Source: an uncultured Oscillospiraceae bacterium (GTDB lineage: Bacteria > Bacillota > Clostridia > Oscillospirales > Oscillospiraceae). Taken from it: 64,000 nt of DNA. Where the stretch lies: the NCBI GenBank assembly GCA_947631595.1, contig CANRLZ010000002.1, positions 1 to 64,000 of the forward strand, given 5' to 3'. Position 1 is the stretch's first letter. The number at the start of each line of letters is the position of its first letter. The translations under genes and the position numbers were made by a program. Positions 29,830 through 37,467 of the stretch are shown piece by piece. Below the pieces are notes generated by a model. That model made no database searches, was not told the origin of the DNA, and saw only the letters and a list, made by a program, of their open reading frames with translations.

Positions 29830-31247
29830 GGGTTTTTCTCCTTGTCGTCCCGGCCGGGGGCGATCTCCTCGGCGTTGAGGAACTTGCCCCGGAAGAGGGT
29901 CATCCAAAGAATTTGAAGGTCGAAGAGCAAGCTCCAGTGTTCGATGTAGTAGAGGTCGCAGTCGATGCGCCCCTGGATGGAGGTATCCCCCCGGAAGCCG
30001 TTCACCTGCGCCCAGCCGGTGATGCCGGGGCGAACCTGGTGCTTGACCATGTAGAGGGGCACATCCTCCCGGAACTGCTCCACAAAATGGGGCAGCTCCG
30101 GCCTGGGGCCAACCAGGCTCATGTCCCCCCGGAGGACGTTCCAGAGCTGGGGCAGCTCGTCCAGGGAGCACTTGCGGATGAAGGAGCCGAACCGGGTGCG
30201 CCGGTCGTCCCGGGCGGTGGACCAGGCGGAGTCCTGGGCGTCGTTGAGGCGCATGGAGCGGAATTTGTACATATCAAAGTGTTTCTGATTCAGCCCCACC
30301 CGCTCCTGCTTGAAGATCACCGGGCCGGGGGAGGACAGCTTCACCCCCACGGCGCACACCAGCATGACCGGGGAGGCGAGCACCAGCAGCACCGCGGAAC
30401 CCAGGATATCGAAAAGGCGCTTGCACGCGGCATTCACCGCCAGGTCCAGGGGCACCCGGCGCATGGTCATCAGGGGGATGCCGTTGAGTTCGTCAAACTG
30501 GGGTCGGCCGGGGAGGAACTTGGCGTAGGGCGGGATGATGGACAGGCGGATGCCCGCCTTATCGCAGGCGTTGATGACCTGGGGCGTCTGGGCGAACTCG
30601 TACATCTCCAGGGCGGAGACCACCTCGTCCGGCTTGCGCGCCTCCAGAATTTCCTCCAGCTCCTCCACCGTCCCCAGCCGCTTCAGATCGCCGCTCAGCG
30701 CCCCCTGGCCGCCGGCCAGGTAGCCCAGGATCTGATACCCCAGGGCGGGGTCGGCCGCCAGCTCCCGGCAGTACCGCCGGGCGGTCTCCCCGGAGCCGAC
30801 GAGCAGCACCCACTTCTGGTTGAACCCCCGCCGCCGGGCCAGGCGCAGGACCTGCCGCAGCAGCACGCGCTTCAAACTCCAGGCGGTGACGGCGAGGAGG
30901 TAGCAGATGCCCCAGGTGAGGCGGGAGTAGTGGGTGCCGTGATCCAAAAACAGCCAGCTGAACAGCAGGGCCAGACCGATGAGACTGGCCTGCCACAGCC
31001 GGGGCAGCTCCTGGCGCAGCCGGACGTGCCGGAAGGAGCCGTAGAGGCCGAGGAGCGCGAACAGCGCCACCTGGACCACGGTGAGTCCCACATTCAGGAA
31101 CACGTACCGCTCCAGGGGGATCACCGACGCGCCGCCGGGCAGGACGCAGAACCGCAGCCAATAGGCCGCCGGCAGGGCGGCCAGGAGGATGCAGGCGTCG
31201 GAGATGATGTTCAGCCAGTTAAAGAGCTTTTGATTTTCACGGATCAT
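29826..31247 (-). CDS. Priming undecaprenyl-phosphate sugar phosphotransferase (WcaJ-like)
   Basis: The 473-residue polyprenyl glycosylphosphotransferase starts a polysaccharide unit by moving a sugar-1-phosphate onto undecaprenyl phosphate. Four to five N-terminal helices lead to a cytoplasmic Rossmann-like domain (about 140-250, LLVGSGETARRY). A further membrane hairpin is followed by the catalytic bacterial sugar transferase domain (about 275-465), with KRLFDILGSA, FKQERVGLNQKHF, YKFRSM, DELPQLWNVLRGDMSLVGPRP and RPGITGWAQVNG. The 9-base gap to the upstream gene holds no separate promoter; GGAG lies at that gene's end. Confidence 0.95.
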   Translation of the reverse strand: MIRENQKLFNWLNIISDACILLAALPAAYWLRFCVLPGGASVIPLERYVFLNVGLTVVQVALFALLGLYGSFRHVRLRQELPRLWQASLIGLALLFSWLFLDHGTHYSRLTWGICYLLAVTAWSLKRVLLRQVLRLARRRGFNQKWVLLVGSGETARRYCRELAADPALGYQILGYLAGGQGALSGDLKRLGTVEELEEILEARKPDEVVSALEMYEFAQTPQVINACDKAGIRLSIIPPYAKFLPGRPQFDELNGIPLMTMRRVPLDLAVNAACKRLFDILGSAVLLVLASPVMLVCAVGVKLSSPGPVIFKQERVGLNQKHFDMYKFRSMRLNDAQDSAWSTARDDRRTRFGSFIRKCSLDELPQLWNVLRGDMSLVGPRPELPHFVEQFREDVPLYMVKHQVRPGITGWAQVNGFRGDTSIQGRIDCDLYYIEHWSLLFDLQILWMTLFRGKFLNAEEIAPGRDDKEKNP

Positions 31248-31256
31248 GTCGGGCCT

Positions 31257-33647
31257 TTACTCCTTGATGTGGTCCAGGAAGGGTGCCAGTCCCTCGTCGG
31301 GCACGATGGTGCCCATGTTCGCCTCGTTCCAGTCGTCCAGCATGGAGACGATCTTCCGGGCGCCCTCGTGGTAGGCGGCGTCGTGGGCGGTGTCGTAGGT
31401 CGCCAGGATGCTGAATGCCTGGTTCCAGGTGTCCGGGCTTGCGGAGACGTAGGAGACATACTTCTCCAGCATGGCAAAGCCCTTGCCCGGCTGGCCCATG
31501 GTGAAATAGTACTGCGCCAGGTACCGGGGGATGGTGTTGGAGTTCTCCTTCTCCAGCCGCGCGGCGTATTTGGCGGCCAGGTCGTAATTCTCCTCGCCCA
31601 GCTCGGTGCCGTTGGTGTGCATGGTGGTGACGCCATTGACGTAGGACAGGGCGTAGTCCGCCCACTCAAAGGGGTCGTTTTCCGCGGCGCCGCGCAGGTC
31701 GGTGAGGCTCAGGGTCTGGGTCTCCTGCTTGCTCTTCACGGAGGTATCCACCGAGACGTTGCACGCGAGCGCGATGAAGAACGCCGCGAACAGCAGCGCC
31801 ATCACGCTCAGGATCACCGCCTGGACCCGCTTGCCCATCTGGGGGATGGGCAGGGCGGGGGCGCAGCACAGGCCGATGAGGGCGAACACGCCGTAGGCGA
31901 TGGGGAGGTAGGGGTAGGTGGAGAAGACCACCTCAATGGCGGCGTGGACCGCCATGAACACCAGCGCGGCGCCCAGGGCGGGGGTGAGGGGGTGGCAGGC
32001 GGCCTCCCCGTCCTCCCCCCGGCGCAGCCGGGCGAAGAGGACGCAGGCGGCGGAGACCACCAGCAGCCCCACGAAGAGGATCAGCCCCACCACGCCGGTC
32101 TCCGCCAGCACCTGGATATAGTGGTTGTGGGCGTACTTGGTCTGGTAGTCAAAGCTCTGCACGCCCCGGATGGCGTTCTCGTAGGCGCCCAGGCCCAGGC
32201 CGATGACCGGGCTGCGCCGGAAGATCTTCAGCCCGTCGGAGAAGAAGACCAGGCGCTGGATGGCGTTCTGGTTGGCCCGGAGGCCCTGGAGGCGGTTGGC
32301 GATGAAGCCGGGCAGGAGGGGGTACTTCAGCGGCACGGCGTAGCTCCCCCCGTTGCCCTGGCAGACCACGCTGTCCAGCTCGGCGTCAGACTGGGCGGCA
32401 AAGTCAAAGTAGACCACCTTGCTGTCCTCCGGCACGGTGAAAGACGCCTGGGCCAGCGGGCCGTCGTAGAGGGTGGAGGAGGTGTGCATCATGGCGTCCT
32501 GCTGGTTCTGGCTGGTGACGGTGACGTTGATATCGCCGTCCTGCGCCTCCAGGGTGTACGCCCCCGGCTGGGGGTAGATCGCCCGGCGGAGAGTCTCCCC
32601 CTGGGCCAGGGTGACGCCGGAGGTCCAGTGGGTGGCGGCCAGGGCGAAGGCCGCCAGCACCACGGCCAGCGCGGCCATCACCATCAGCACCGCCCTGCCG
32701 CGCACCAGGTCGTCCAGGCGGCTCCCCACGTAGCGGTCCAGCGCCCACAGCGCCGCCGCGCCGGCGATGGTACACAGCAGGGGGATAGGCTGGAACCCGT
32801 CCCAGGCCTGGAAGGCGGTCTGGGAGACCACCGCGGCGGCCAGGACGGAGAGGATCAGGGTCTCCCCCATGAGTACCAGCGCCGACCACCGCCGCCGGGG
32901 CAGCTCCAGCAGGAGGAAGGCCACAAAGGCCAGGGCGATGGAACCGCTGGCGCCCATGCTGAAGGCCAGGAGGAAGGCCAGGGCGTTGACGTAGAGCAGG
33001 CAGACGTGGCACACCCGCCGCGCCCCGCGGGGTTCGGCCAGCACCAGGGAGAGGGAGAGCAGCGTCCCCAGACCCACCACCCCGGCGAAGAAGTTGGGGT
33101 TGTCGAAGATGCCCACCATCCGGGTCCCGGCCTCCACCGCCGCCAGGCTGTCGTAGTCGGGGGAGAAGACCTTGACCACGCTCATCAGGGCGCCGCTCAC
33201 CAGCCGAGTGGAGATGAGGTCGATGCTGGCAAGCCCCGTCAGGGCGGAGAAGGTGGCCAGCACCTGGGCGATGGCGCGGGGGGCGTCCTCCCCCCGGCAG
33301 AAGGCCAGGAGGATGAGCGCCAGCGCCAGGGCGCAGATGGGTTTGAGACATTCGTAGAGGGCGAACTTGCCCGACACGGCGTAGAGGGTGGACGTCCCGC
33401 CCATCAGGCAGATCAGCGCCAGGCACACCAGGGGCGGCGTCACCCGGTCCCGGTAGCGCAGCAGCTGCACGAACGCGGCGATGAGCGGCAGGACCAGCAC
33501 CAGGGCGGTGACCTTGATGGTGGACGGGCCGCACAGGCAGACGATCCAGAAGTAGACCAGCCCGCCCAGGAAGGGAAGGGCGACGCGCAGCCAGGGGGGC
33601 AGGCTGTCCCCCAAGGTCCGTTGGGCGGTGCGGGTGTGTTTGCTCAT
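31257..33647 (-). CDS. O-antigen polymerase/ligase-like protein with beta insert and TPR tail
   Basis: The protein has about 796 residues. About twelve hydrophobic segments carry the Wzy_C/ligase block (GLGLGAYENA then HNHYIQVLAETGVVGLILF, about 480-520), pointing to a polymerase or ligase acting on lipid-linked sugars outside the membrane. Between helices lies a beta-rich extracytoplasmic insert (about 345-450). The last ~150 residues are helical and TPR-like (AAKYAARLEKE, YLAQYYFTMGQPGKGFAML). Several bacterial O-glycosylation and EPS ligases have this layout. ATG 33647 is preferred to TTG 33656 because GGAG is nine bases before it. Polymerase versus ligase cannot be decided from sequence. 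Confidence 0.86.
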   Translation of the reverse strand: MSKHTRTAQRTLGDSLPPWLRVALPFLGGLVYFWIVCLCGPSTIKVTALVLVLPLIAAFVQLLRYRDRVTPPLVCLALICLMGGTSTLYAVSGKFALYECLKPICALALALILLAFCRGEDAPRAIAQVLATFSALTGLASIDLISTRLVSGALMSVVKVFSPDYDSLAAVEAGTRMVGIFDNPNFFAGVVGLGTLLSLSLVLAEPRGARRVCHVCLLYVNALAFLLAFSMGASGSIALAFVAFLLLELPRRRWSALVLMGETLILSVLAAAVVSQTAFQAWDGFQPIPLLCTIAGAAALWALDRYVGSRLDDLVRGRAVLMVMAALAVVLAAFALAATHWTSGVTLAQGETLRRAIYPQPGAYTLEAQDGDINVTVTSQNQQDAMMHTSSTLYDGPLAQASFTVPEDSKVVYFDFAAQSDAELDSVVCQGNGGSYAVPLKYPLLPGFIANRLQGLRANQNAIQRLVFFSDGLKIFRRSPVIGLGLGAYENAIRGVQSFDYQTKYAHNHYIQVLAETGVVGLILFVGLLVVSAACVLFARLRRGEDGEAACHPLTPALGAALVFMAVHAAIEVVFSTYPYLPIAYGVFALIGLCCAPALPIPQMGKRVQAVILSVMALLFAAFFIALACNVSVDTSVKSKQETQTLSLTDLRGAAENDPFEWADYALSYVNGVTTMHTNGTELGEENYDLAAKYAARLEKENSNTIPRYLAQYYFTMGQPGKGFAMLEKYVSYVSASPDTWNQAFSILATYDTAHDAAYHEGARKIVSMLDDWNEANMGTIVPDEGLAPFLDHIKE

Positions 33648-33689
33648 GGCGATCAACTCCGTTTTCTGCCCCCGGAGGGGCGAGGTGTG

Positions 33690-33717
33690 AAAACGGGCGG
33701 GGCAGATGCCCCGCCCG
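33690..33717 (-). terminator. Terminator-like hairpin at the head of the polysaccharide operon
   Basis: A perfect 10-bp stem CGGGCGGGGC/GCCCCGCCCG with a four-base loop is followed by T4 on the minus strand. It lies downstream of the GT-C gene and also downstream of a new promoter, so it can end the first transcript and attenuate the second. Confidence 0.75.
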
Positions 33718-33735
33718 CAACATTTTGCAGACTAA

Positions 33736-33764
33736 AGTATAGCCTATATCCGTCCAAAAGGCAA
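33736..33764 (-). promoter_or_regulatory. Promoter of the three-gene polysaccharide operon
   Basis: On the minus strand TTGCCT and TATACT are 17 bases apart. The start site would be near 33729, about 12 bases before the hairpin. Confidence 0.7.
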
Positions 33765-33799
33765 GAGAAAAGTCGAAAAAAAGCCCGGTTTGGACCCGC

Positions 33800-35107
33800 T
33801 TATTTTTTCCTGCTCCGGCGCTTTTTTCCCGCCTTGGGCCGGGGTTTTGCCTGGGCGGGCTTTTTCGCCGCGGGCTGTGGTCCCGCCGCGCCGGGCGATG
33901 CCGGCAGGGGCTTTGCGGCCCGATCCCAACGGACCAGCGCCACCCCGGTCCACACCAGGGCGAAGATCAACATCCAGGTGCCCCAGGCCATGGGGAAGGC
34001 GTAGCGCAGCACCAGGTAGGCGTGGTAGCCCCCCAACGAGGCGATCTGCACCGCCGCGGGCACCGGGAGCCGGCGGATATCCGCGGCGCACCAGATCACC
34101 GCCAGCACGTCGGCCAGGAAGAAGTACCGGTCGTGCATGTGGGGCAGCAGCAGGGGGATCCCGATGGCCAGAAACAGCCCGGCGGCCACCAGGGCGTGGT
34201 CGTCCAGCTTCTCCCGGCGGAAGAAGAGCCACCCCAGCAGCCCCAGCACCAGCAAAAACGCCGCCCAGATGCCCAGCGCGGACAGCAGTTTGACGTCCGC
34301 CTCCATGTCGCCGGGAACGAGGGCGTAGATGGAGGGGGCGTTGAGGGTGAGCCGGTCGTTATACGCCCCGGTTTGGTTTACATAAATCATCAAAATGTCC
34401 TTCAGCGGCTTGCCCAGCAGCAGGGCGGGGAGGATGGTGACGAAGTAGGCCAGGGGGAAGAGCCACAGCTGCTTGAACTTCACCCGCTTGGAGTACCACA
34501 GGACGCACCACAGGGGGATGAGGAAGATGGTCTGGAGCTTGAAGGAGAAGGCGACGCCCAGCCAGACCACGCTCCGCGCCGGGTGGTTTTCCAGTGCGTC
34601 GGAGAGGGCCAGAAGGGTCAGCGCCGCGTACAGACTGTCGCACTGGCCCCAGTAGGCGCCGTTGAGCACCACCGTGGGCAGCAGCAGCACCGCGCAGAAC
34701 ACCCCCGCCCAGGCGCCCTGCCGCTCCGGGCAGAGCCGCCGGACCAGCCGCAGGGCCACAAAGGCCAGCAGCAGGTCGCAGAAGATGGACAGCAGCTTGA
34801 TATAGTAGAGATCGCTCACCGGGAGGTAGGAGAGGGCGGCCAGGAAGTAGAGGTAGGGGACGTTGTAATCCCCCACGGAGTCGCGGATCCCGGCAAAGCC
34901 GCCGTTGTCGCGGAAATACTGCACCCAGGGGGAGAGAAAATTCTGGTAGTCCGAGGTCTGGTGGTCCAGGCAGAAAAAGCGGATGATCAGCGCGCCAAAA
35001 AGCACCCCGACACACAGCCAGAACCACTGCTGTTTCAACTCCAGCCGCCGCAGCAGAAAAATTCCCAGAACCAGCCACAGAGCCAGTATGACCAACACGC
35101 TCGTCAC
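33800..35107 (-). CDS. GT-C family membrane glycosyltransferase (mannosyltransferase-like)
   Basis: The integral membrane protein of about 435 residues has roughly ten helices. An acidic first loop (LDHQTSDYQNFLSPW) follows the second helix, as in GT-C enzymes that use polyprenyl-phosphate sugars. GAYWGQCDSLYAALTLLAL and LPHMHDRYFFLADVL are typical of this mannosyltransferase-like group. The C-terminal 40 residues are Pro/Lys/Arg-rich (KKRRSRKK). The frame is open from GTG 35140, but that codon lies at the predicted transcription start; GTG 35107 has GGGAGG at the right distance and is chosen. It stands alone between its own promoter and a terminator, next to the other EPS genes. Confidence 0.82.
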   Translation of the reverse strand: MTSVLVILALWLVLGIFLLRRLELKQQWFWLCVGVLFGALIIRFFCLDHQTSDYQNFLSPWVQYFRDNGGFAGIRDSVGDYNVPYLYFLAALSYLPVSDLYYIKLLSIFCDLLLAFVALRLVRRLCPERQGAWAGVFCAVLLLPTVVLNGAYWGQCDSLYAALTLLALSDALENHPARSVVWLGVAFSFKLQTIFLIPLWCVLWYSKRVKFKQLWLFPLAYFVTILPALLLGKPLKDILMIYVNQTGAYNDRLTLNAPSIYALVPGDMEADVKLLSALGIWAAFLLVLGLLGWLFFRREKLDDHALVAAGLFLAIGIPLLLPHMHDRYFFLADVLAVIWCAADIRRLPVPAAVQIASLGGYHAYLVLRYAFPMAWGTWMLIFALVWTGVALVRWDRAAKPLPASPGAAGPQPAAKKPAQAKPRPKAGKKRRSRKK

Positions 35108-35142
35108 GGCAAAGTTCCCTCCCTTTTCCAGCGTTTCCACTT

Positions 35143-35171
35143 AGTATAGCAAATTTTTCCCCGCTTGTCCA
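35143..35171 (-). promoter_or_regulatory. Promoter of the GT-C gene
   Basis: On the minus strand TGGACA and TATACT are 17 bases apart. The expected transcript start near 35136 excludes the longer GTG 35140 start of the gene. Confidence 0.75.
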
Positions 35172-35245
35172 CCCCGGAATAGCCCGTGCCATCCGCGCCA
35201 TACTAAGGGGGCGAAAAAAGGTCTTTTTTGGGGGAGGACTTGGGT

Positions 35246-36691
35246 ATGGAGACAGAGAAAACCAACGAGGTGGAGACCTGCGTGGCGCGTTCCACCGCCG
35301 CCGGGGAAATTTTGGCCGGTATGGAGCAGGAGCAGCTGGACCGCCTGGCGGCGGCGGTGTCCCAGGCGGGTAGGATCTACGCCCGGGAGCTGGCCGAGCT
35401 GGCGGCGGAGGAGACCGGCTTCGGGGTGGTGGAGGATAAGATCGTCAAAAACCGCTTCGCCGCCGAACGGGTCTGGCAGGCCATCCGGGGGATGCGCGTG
35501 GTGGGTCTGCTGGGGAAGAACGAGGCGGCGAAGACCTGGGAATACGGCGTGCCGGTGGGGGTGGTCGCCGCCCTGGTGCCCTCCACCAACCCCACCTCCA
35601 CCACCATCTATAAGGCGCTCATCTGCCTGAAGGCCGGGAACAGCGTCATCTTCTCCCCCCACCCGGCGGCGGTGGGGTGTACCCTCCGCGCGGTGGAGCG
35701 GATCCGAAACGCCATCGCCCGGGCGGGCGGCCCGGCGGACGCCGTCACCGCCCTGGAGGAACCCACCCCGGCGGCAGCCCGGGCGCTGATGGCCCACCCC
35801 GGCGTCCGCCTCATCCTGGCCACCGGCAGCGGCGCCATGGTGCGCGCCGCCTACGCCTCCGGCACCCCCGCCATCGGGGTGGGCGCGGGGAACAGCCCGG
35901 TGTACTTCCACCCCAGCTGCGACCTGGCCCAGGCGGTGCGCCGGGTGATGGCGTCCAAGACCTTTGACAACGGCACCGTCTGCGCCAGCGAGCAGGCGGT
36001 GGTGGTGGAGCGTACCTTCGCCCTCCAGGTGCGGGAGGAATTCCAGCGGCAGGGGGGCTATTTCCTGGACCCCATCCAGCGGGAGGCCCTGAAGGCCGTC
36101 CTGCTGCGGGAGGACGGGCGGATGGCCCCCGCCATCGTGGGCCGGCCCGTGTCGGAGCTGTGCCGCCTGGCGGGTCTCACCGACGTCCCGGACGGCGTTC
36201 GGGTGCTCCTCGCCCCGGAGGACGGGGTGGGGGAGGGGCACCCCTTTTCCGGGGAAAAGCTGGGGCTTGTGCTGGCCTACTATGAGGTGGCCGACGAGGA
36301 CGAGGCGCTGACCCGCTGCGTGGAGCTTTTGCGCCACGAGGGCGCGGGTCACACCCTGGCGCTCCACACCGAGGAGGACCGCGTGGTGGAGAAGTTCGCC
36401 CGGGCGTCCCCGGTCTCCCGGGTGCTGGTGAACACCCCCGCCGCCCTGGGCGGCATCGGCGCCACCACCGACCTCTTTCCCGCCCTCACCCTGGGCTGCG
36501 GCGCGGCGGGCGGCTCCTCCACCTCGGACAACATCGGCCCCAGGGACCTGGTGAACATCAAGCGGGTGGCCTGGGGCAGGCGGGAGCTGGAGGACCTGAG
36601 GGGAACGGGGCGGAAAAATGCCCCCAACAACCGCGACGCCTGGAAGGAACCCGCCTGGCCCGTCCGGGAATTTTCCAACCGCGCCCGCTGA
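35246..36691 (+). CDS. Acylating aldehyde dehydrogenase (EutE/PduP/AdhE-N type)
   Basis: The enzyme has about 481 residues. Members interconvert an aldehyde, CoA and NAD with acyl-CoA and NADH. The pattern is that of the CoA-acylating branch: the VALVPSTNPTSTTIYKAL block, AIGVGAGNSPVYF, and catalytic Cys in FDNGTVCASEQAVV. GGSSTSDNIGPRDLVNIKRVAW is near the end. The usual partner genes (alcohol dehydrogenase, microcompartment shell proteins, ethanolamine lyase) are absent, and no shell-targeting peptide is obvious. It could be acetaldehyde or sulfoacetaldehyde dehydrogenase. ATG 35246 follows GGGGGAGG. Confidence 0.88.
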   Translation: METEKTNEVETCVARSTAAGEILAGMEQEQLDRLAAAVSQAGRIYARELAELAAEETGFGVVEDKIVKNRFAAERVWQAIRGMRVVGLLGKNEAAKTWEYGVPVGVVAALVPSTNPTSTTIYKALICLKAGNSVIFSPHPAAVGCTLRAVERIRNAIARAGGPADAVTALEEPTPAAARALMAHPGVRLILATGSGAMVRAAYASGTPAIGVGAGNSPVYFHPSCDLAQAVRRVMASKTFDNGTVCASEQAVVVERTFALQVREEFQRQGGYFLDPIQREALKAVLLREDGRMAPAIVGRPVSELCRLAGLTDVPDGVRVLLAPEDGVGEGHPFSGEKLGLVLAYYEVADEDEALTRCVELLRHEGAGHTLALHTEEDRVVEKFARASPVSRVLVNTPAALGGIGATTDLFPALTLGCGAAGGSSTSDNIGPRDLVNIKRVAWGRRELEDLRGTGRKNAPNNRDAWKEPAWPVREFSNRAR

Positions 36692-36769
36692 CCCGCCCGG
36701 ACAAGTCTGGTCTAACCAAAATACCCGAGGCATATACATGACGCAACCGAAGACAAGGAGCGTTGCGCC

Positions 36770-37432
36770 ATGGAGGAAAAAGACTGCAATCAAATCATTC
36801 TGCGGGGCACGGTGGAGCGCGCGCCCACCTTCTCCCACCTCAGCCACCAGGAGCGCTTTTACCTCTTCCCCCTGTCGGTGGAGCGGCTGTCCGGGAACCG
36901 GGACGTGCTGAACGTCCAGCTCCCCGGACGGCTGCTGCCCCAGAGCCCGGTGACGCCGGGGGAGGAGGTGGAGGTGCGGGGCAGCCTGCGGACCTTCAAC
37001 AACCGCAGCGGCGTGGGGGCAAAGCTGGTCATCACCGTCCTGGCCGAGGCGGTGACGCCCTCCTGTCTGCCCCACGTGAACCAGCTCACCCTCCGGGGCA
37101 CCATCTGCCGCCTGGGCGCTGCCCGCCGCACTCCCCTGGGCCGGGAGATCTGCGACTTCACCCTGGCGGTGAACCGCCGCTACGGCCGCTCCGACTATCT
37201 GCCCTGCATCGCCTGGGGATCCCTGGCCCAGCGGTGCGCCGGGCTGGGGGTGGGCAGCCGCCTCACCCTGGAGGGCCGCCTCCAGAGCCGGGGCTACACC
37301 AAGCAATACCCCGACCACAGCGAGGAGCGGGTGGCCTACGAGTGTTCCGCCATGGCGCTCGTGCCGGAGGAGCCGCCTTTTTCCACGGTTGGCACGGAAA
37401 AAGGGGTTGCGGCCTGGGACGTGAAGGGGTAA
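36770..37432 (+). CDS. Double OB-fold SSB-like protein
   Basis: The protein has 220 residues. Two consecutive segments look like single-strand DNA-binding OB folds. Residues about 8-95 run from QIILRGTVERAPTF to RTFNNRSGVGA. Residues about 105-190 run through NQLTLRGTICRLGAARRTPLG, ICDFTLAVNR and YLPCIAWGSLAQRC, ending in LTLEGRLQSRGYTK. The second half matches the SSB pattern closely. It ends WDVKG and lacks the acidic DDDIPF-type tip that recruits repair proteins, so it is unlikely to be the main replicative SSB. AAGGAG precedes the ATG. Its neighbours, aldehyde dehydrogenase and malQ, give no functional clue. Confidence 0.78.
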   Translation: MEEKDCNQIILRGTVERAPTFSHLSHQERFYLFPLSVERLSGNRDVLNVQLPGRLLPQSPVTPGEEVEVRGSLRTFNNRSGVGAKLVITVLAEAVTPSCLPHVNQLTLRGTICRLGAARRTPLGREICDFTLAVNRRYGRSDYLPCIAWGSLAQRCAGLGVGSRLTLEGRLQSRGYTKQYPDHSEERVAYECSAMALVPEEPPFSTVGTEKGVAAWDVKG

Positions 37433-37467
37433 AATGGGGAAAATCGCCCCAAAGGAAGTGTTCGTAC

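Noticed and set aside
33800..35140. Longer form of the GT-C gene starting at GTG 35140
   Set aside because: The start codon lies at or before the predicted transcription start; GTG 35107 has the correct ribosome site.
35172..35245. Promoter for the aldehyde dehydrogenase gene
   Set aside because: A CATACT box near 35200 has no acceptable -35 at normal spacing; reported neither as feature nor finding.
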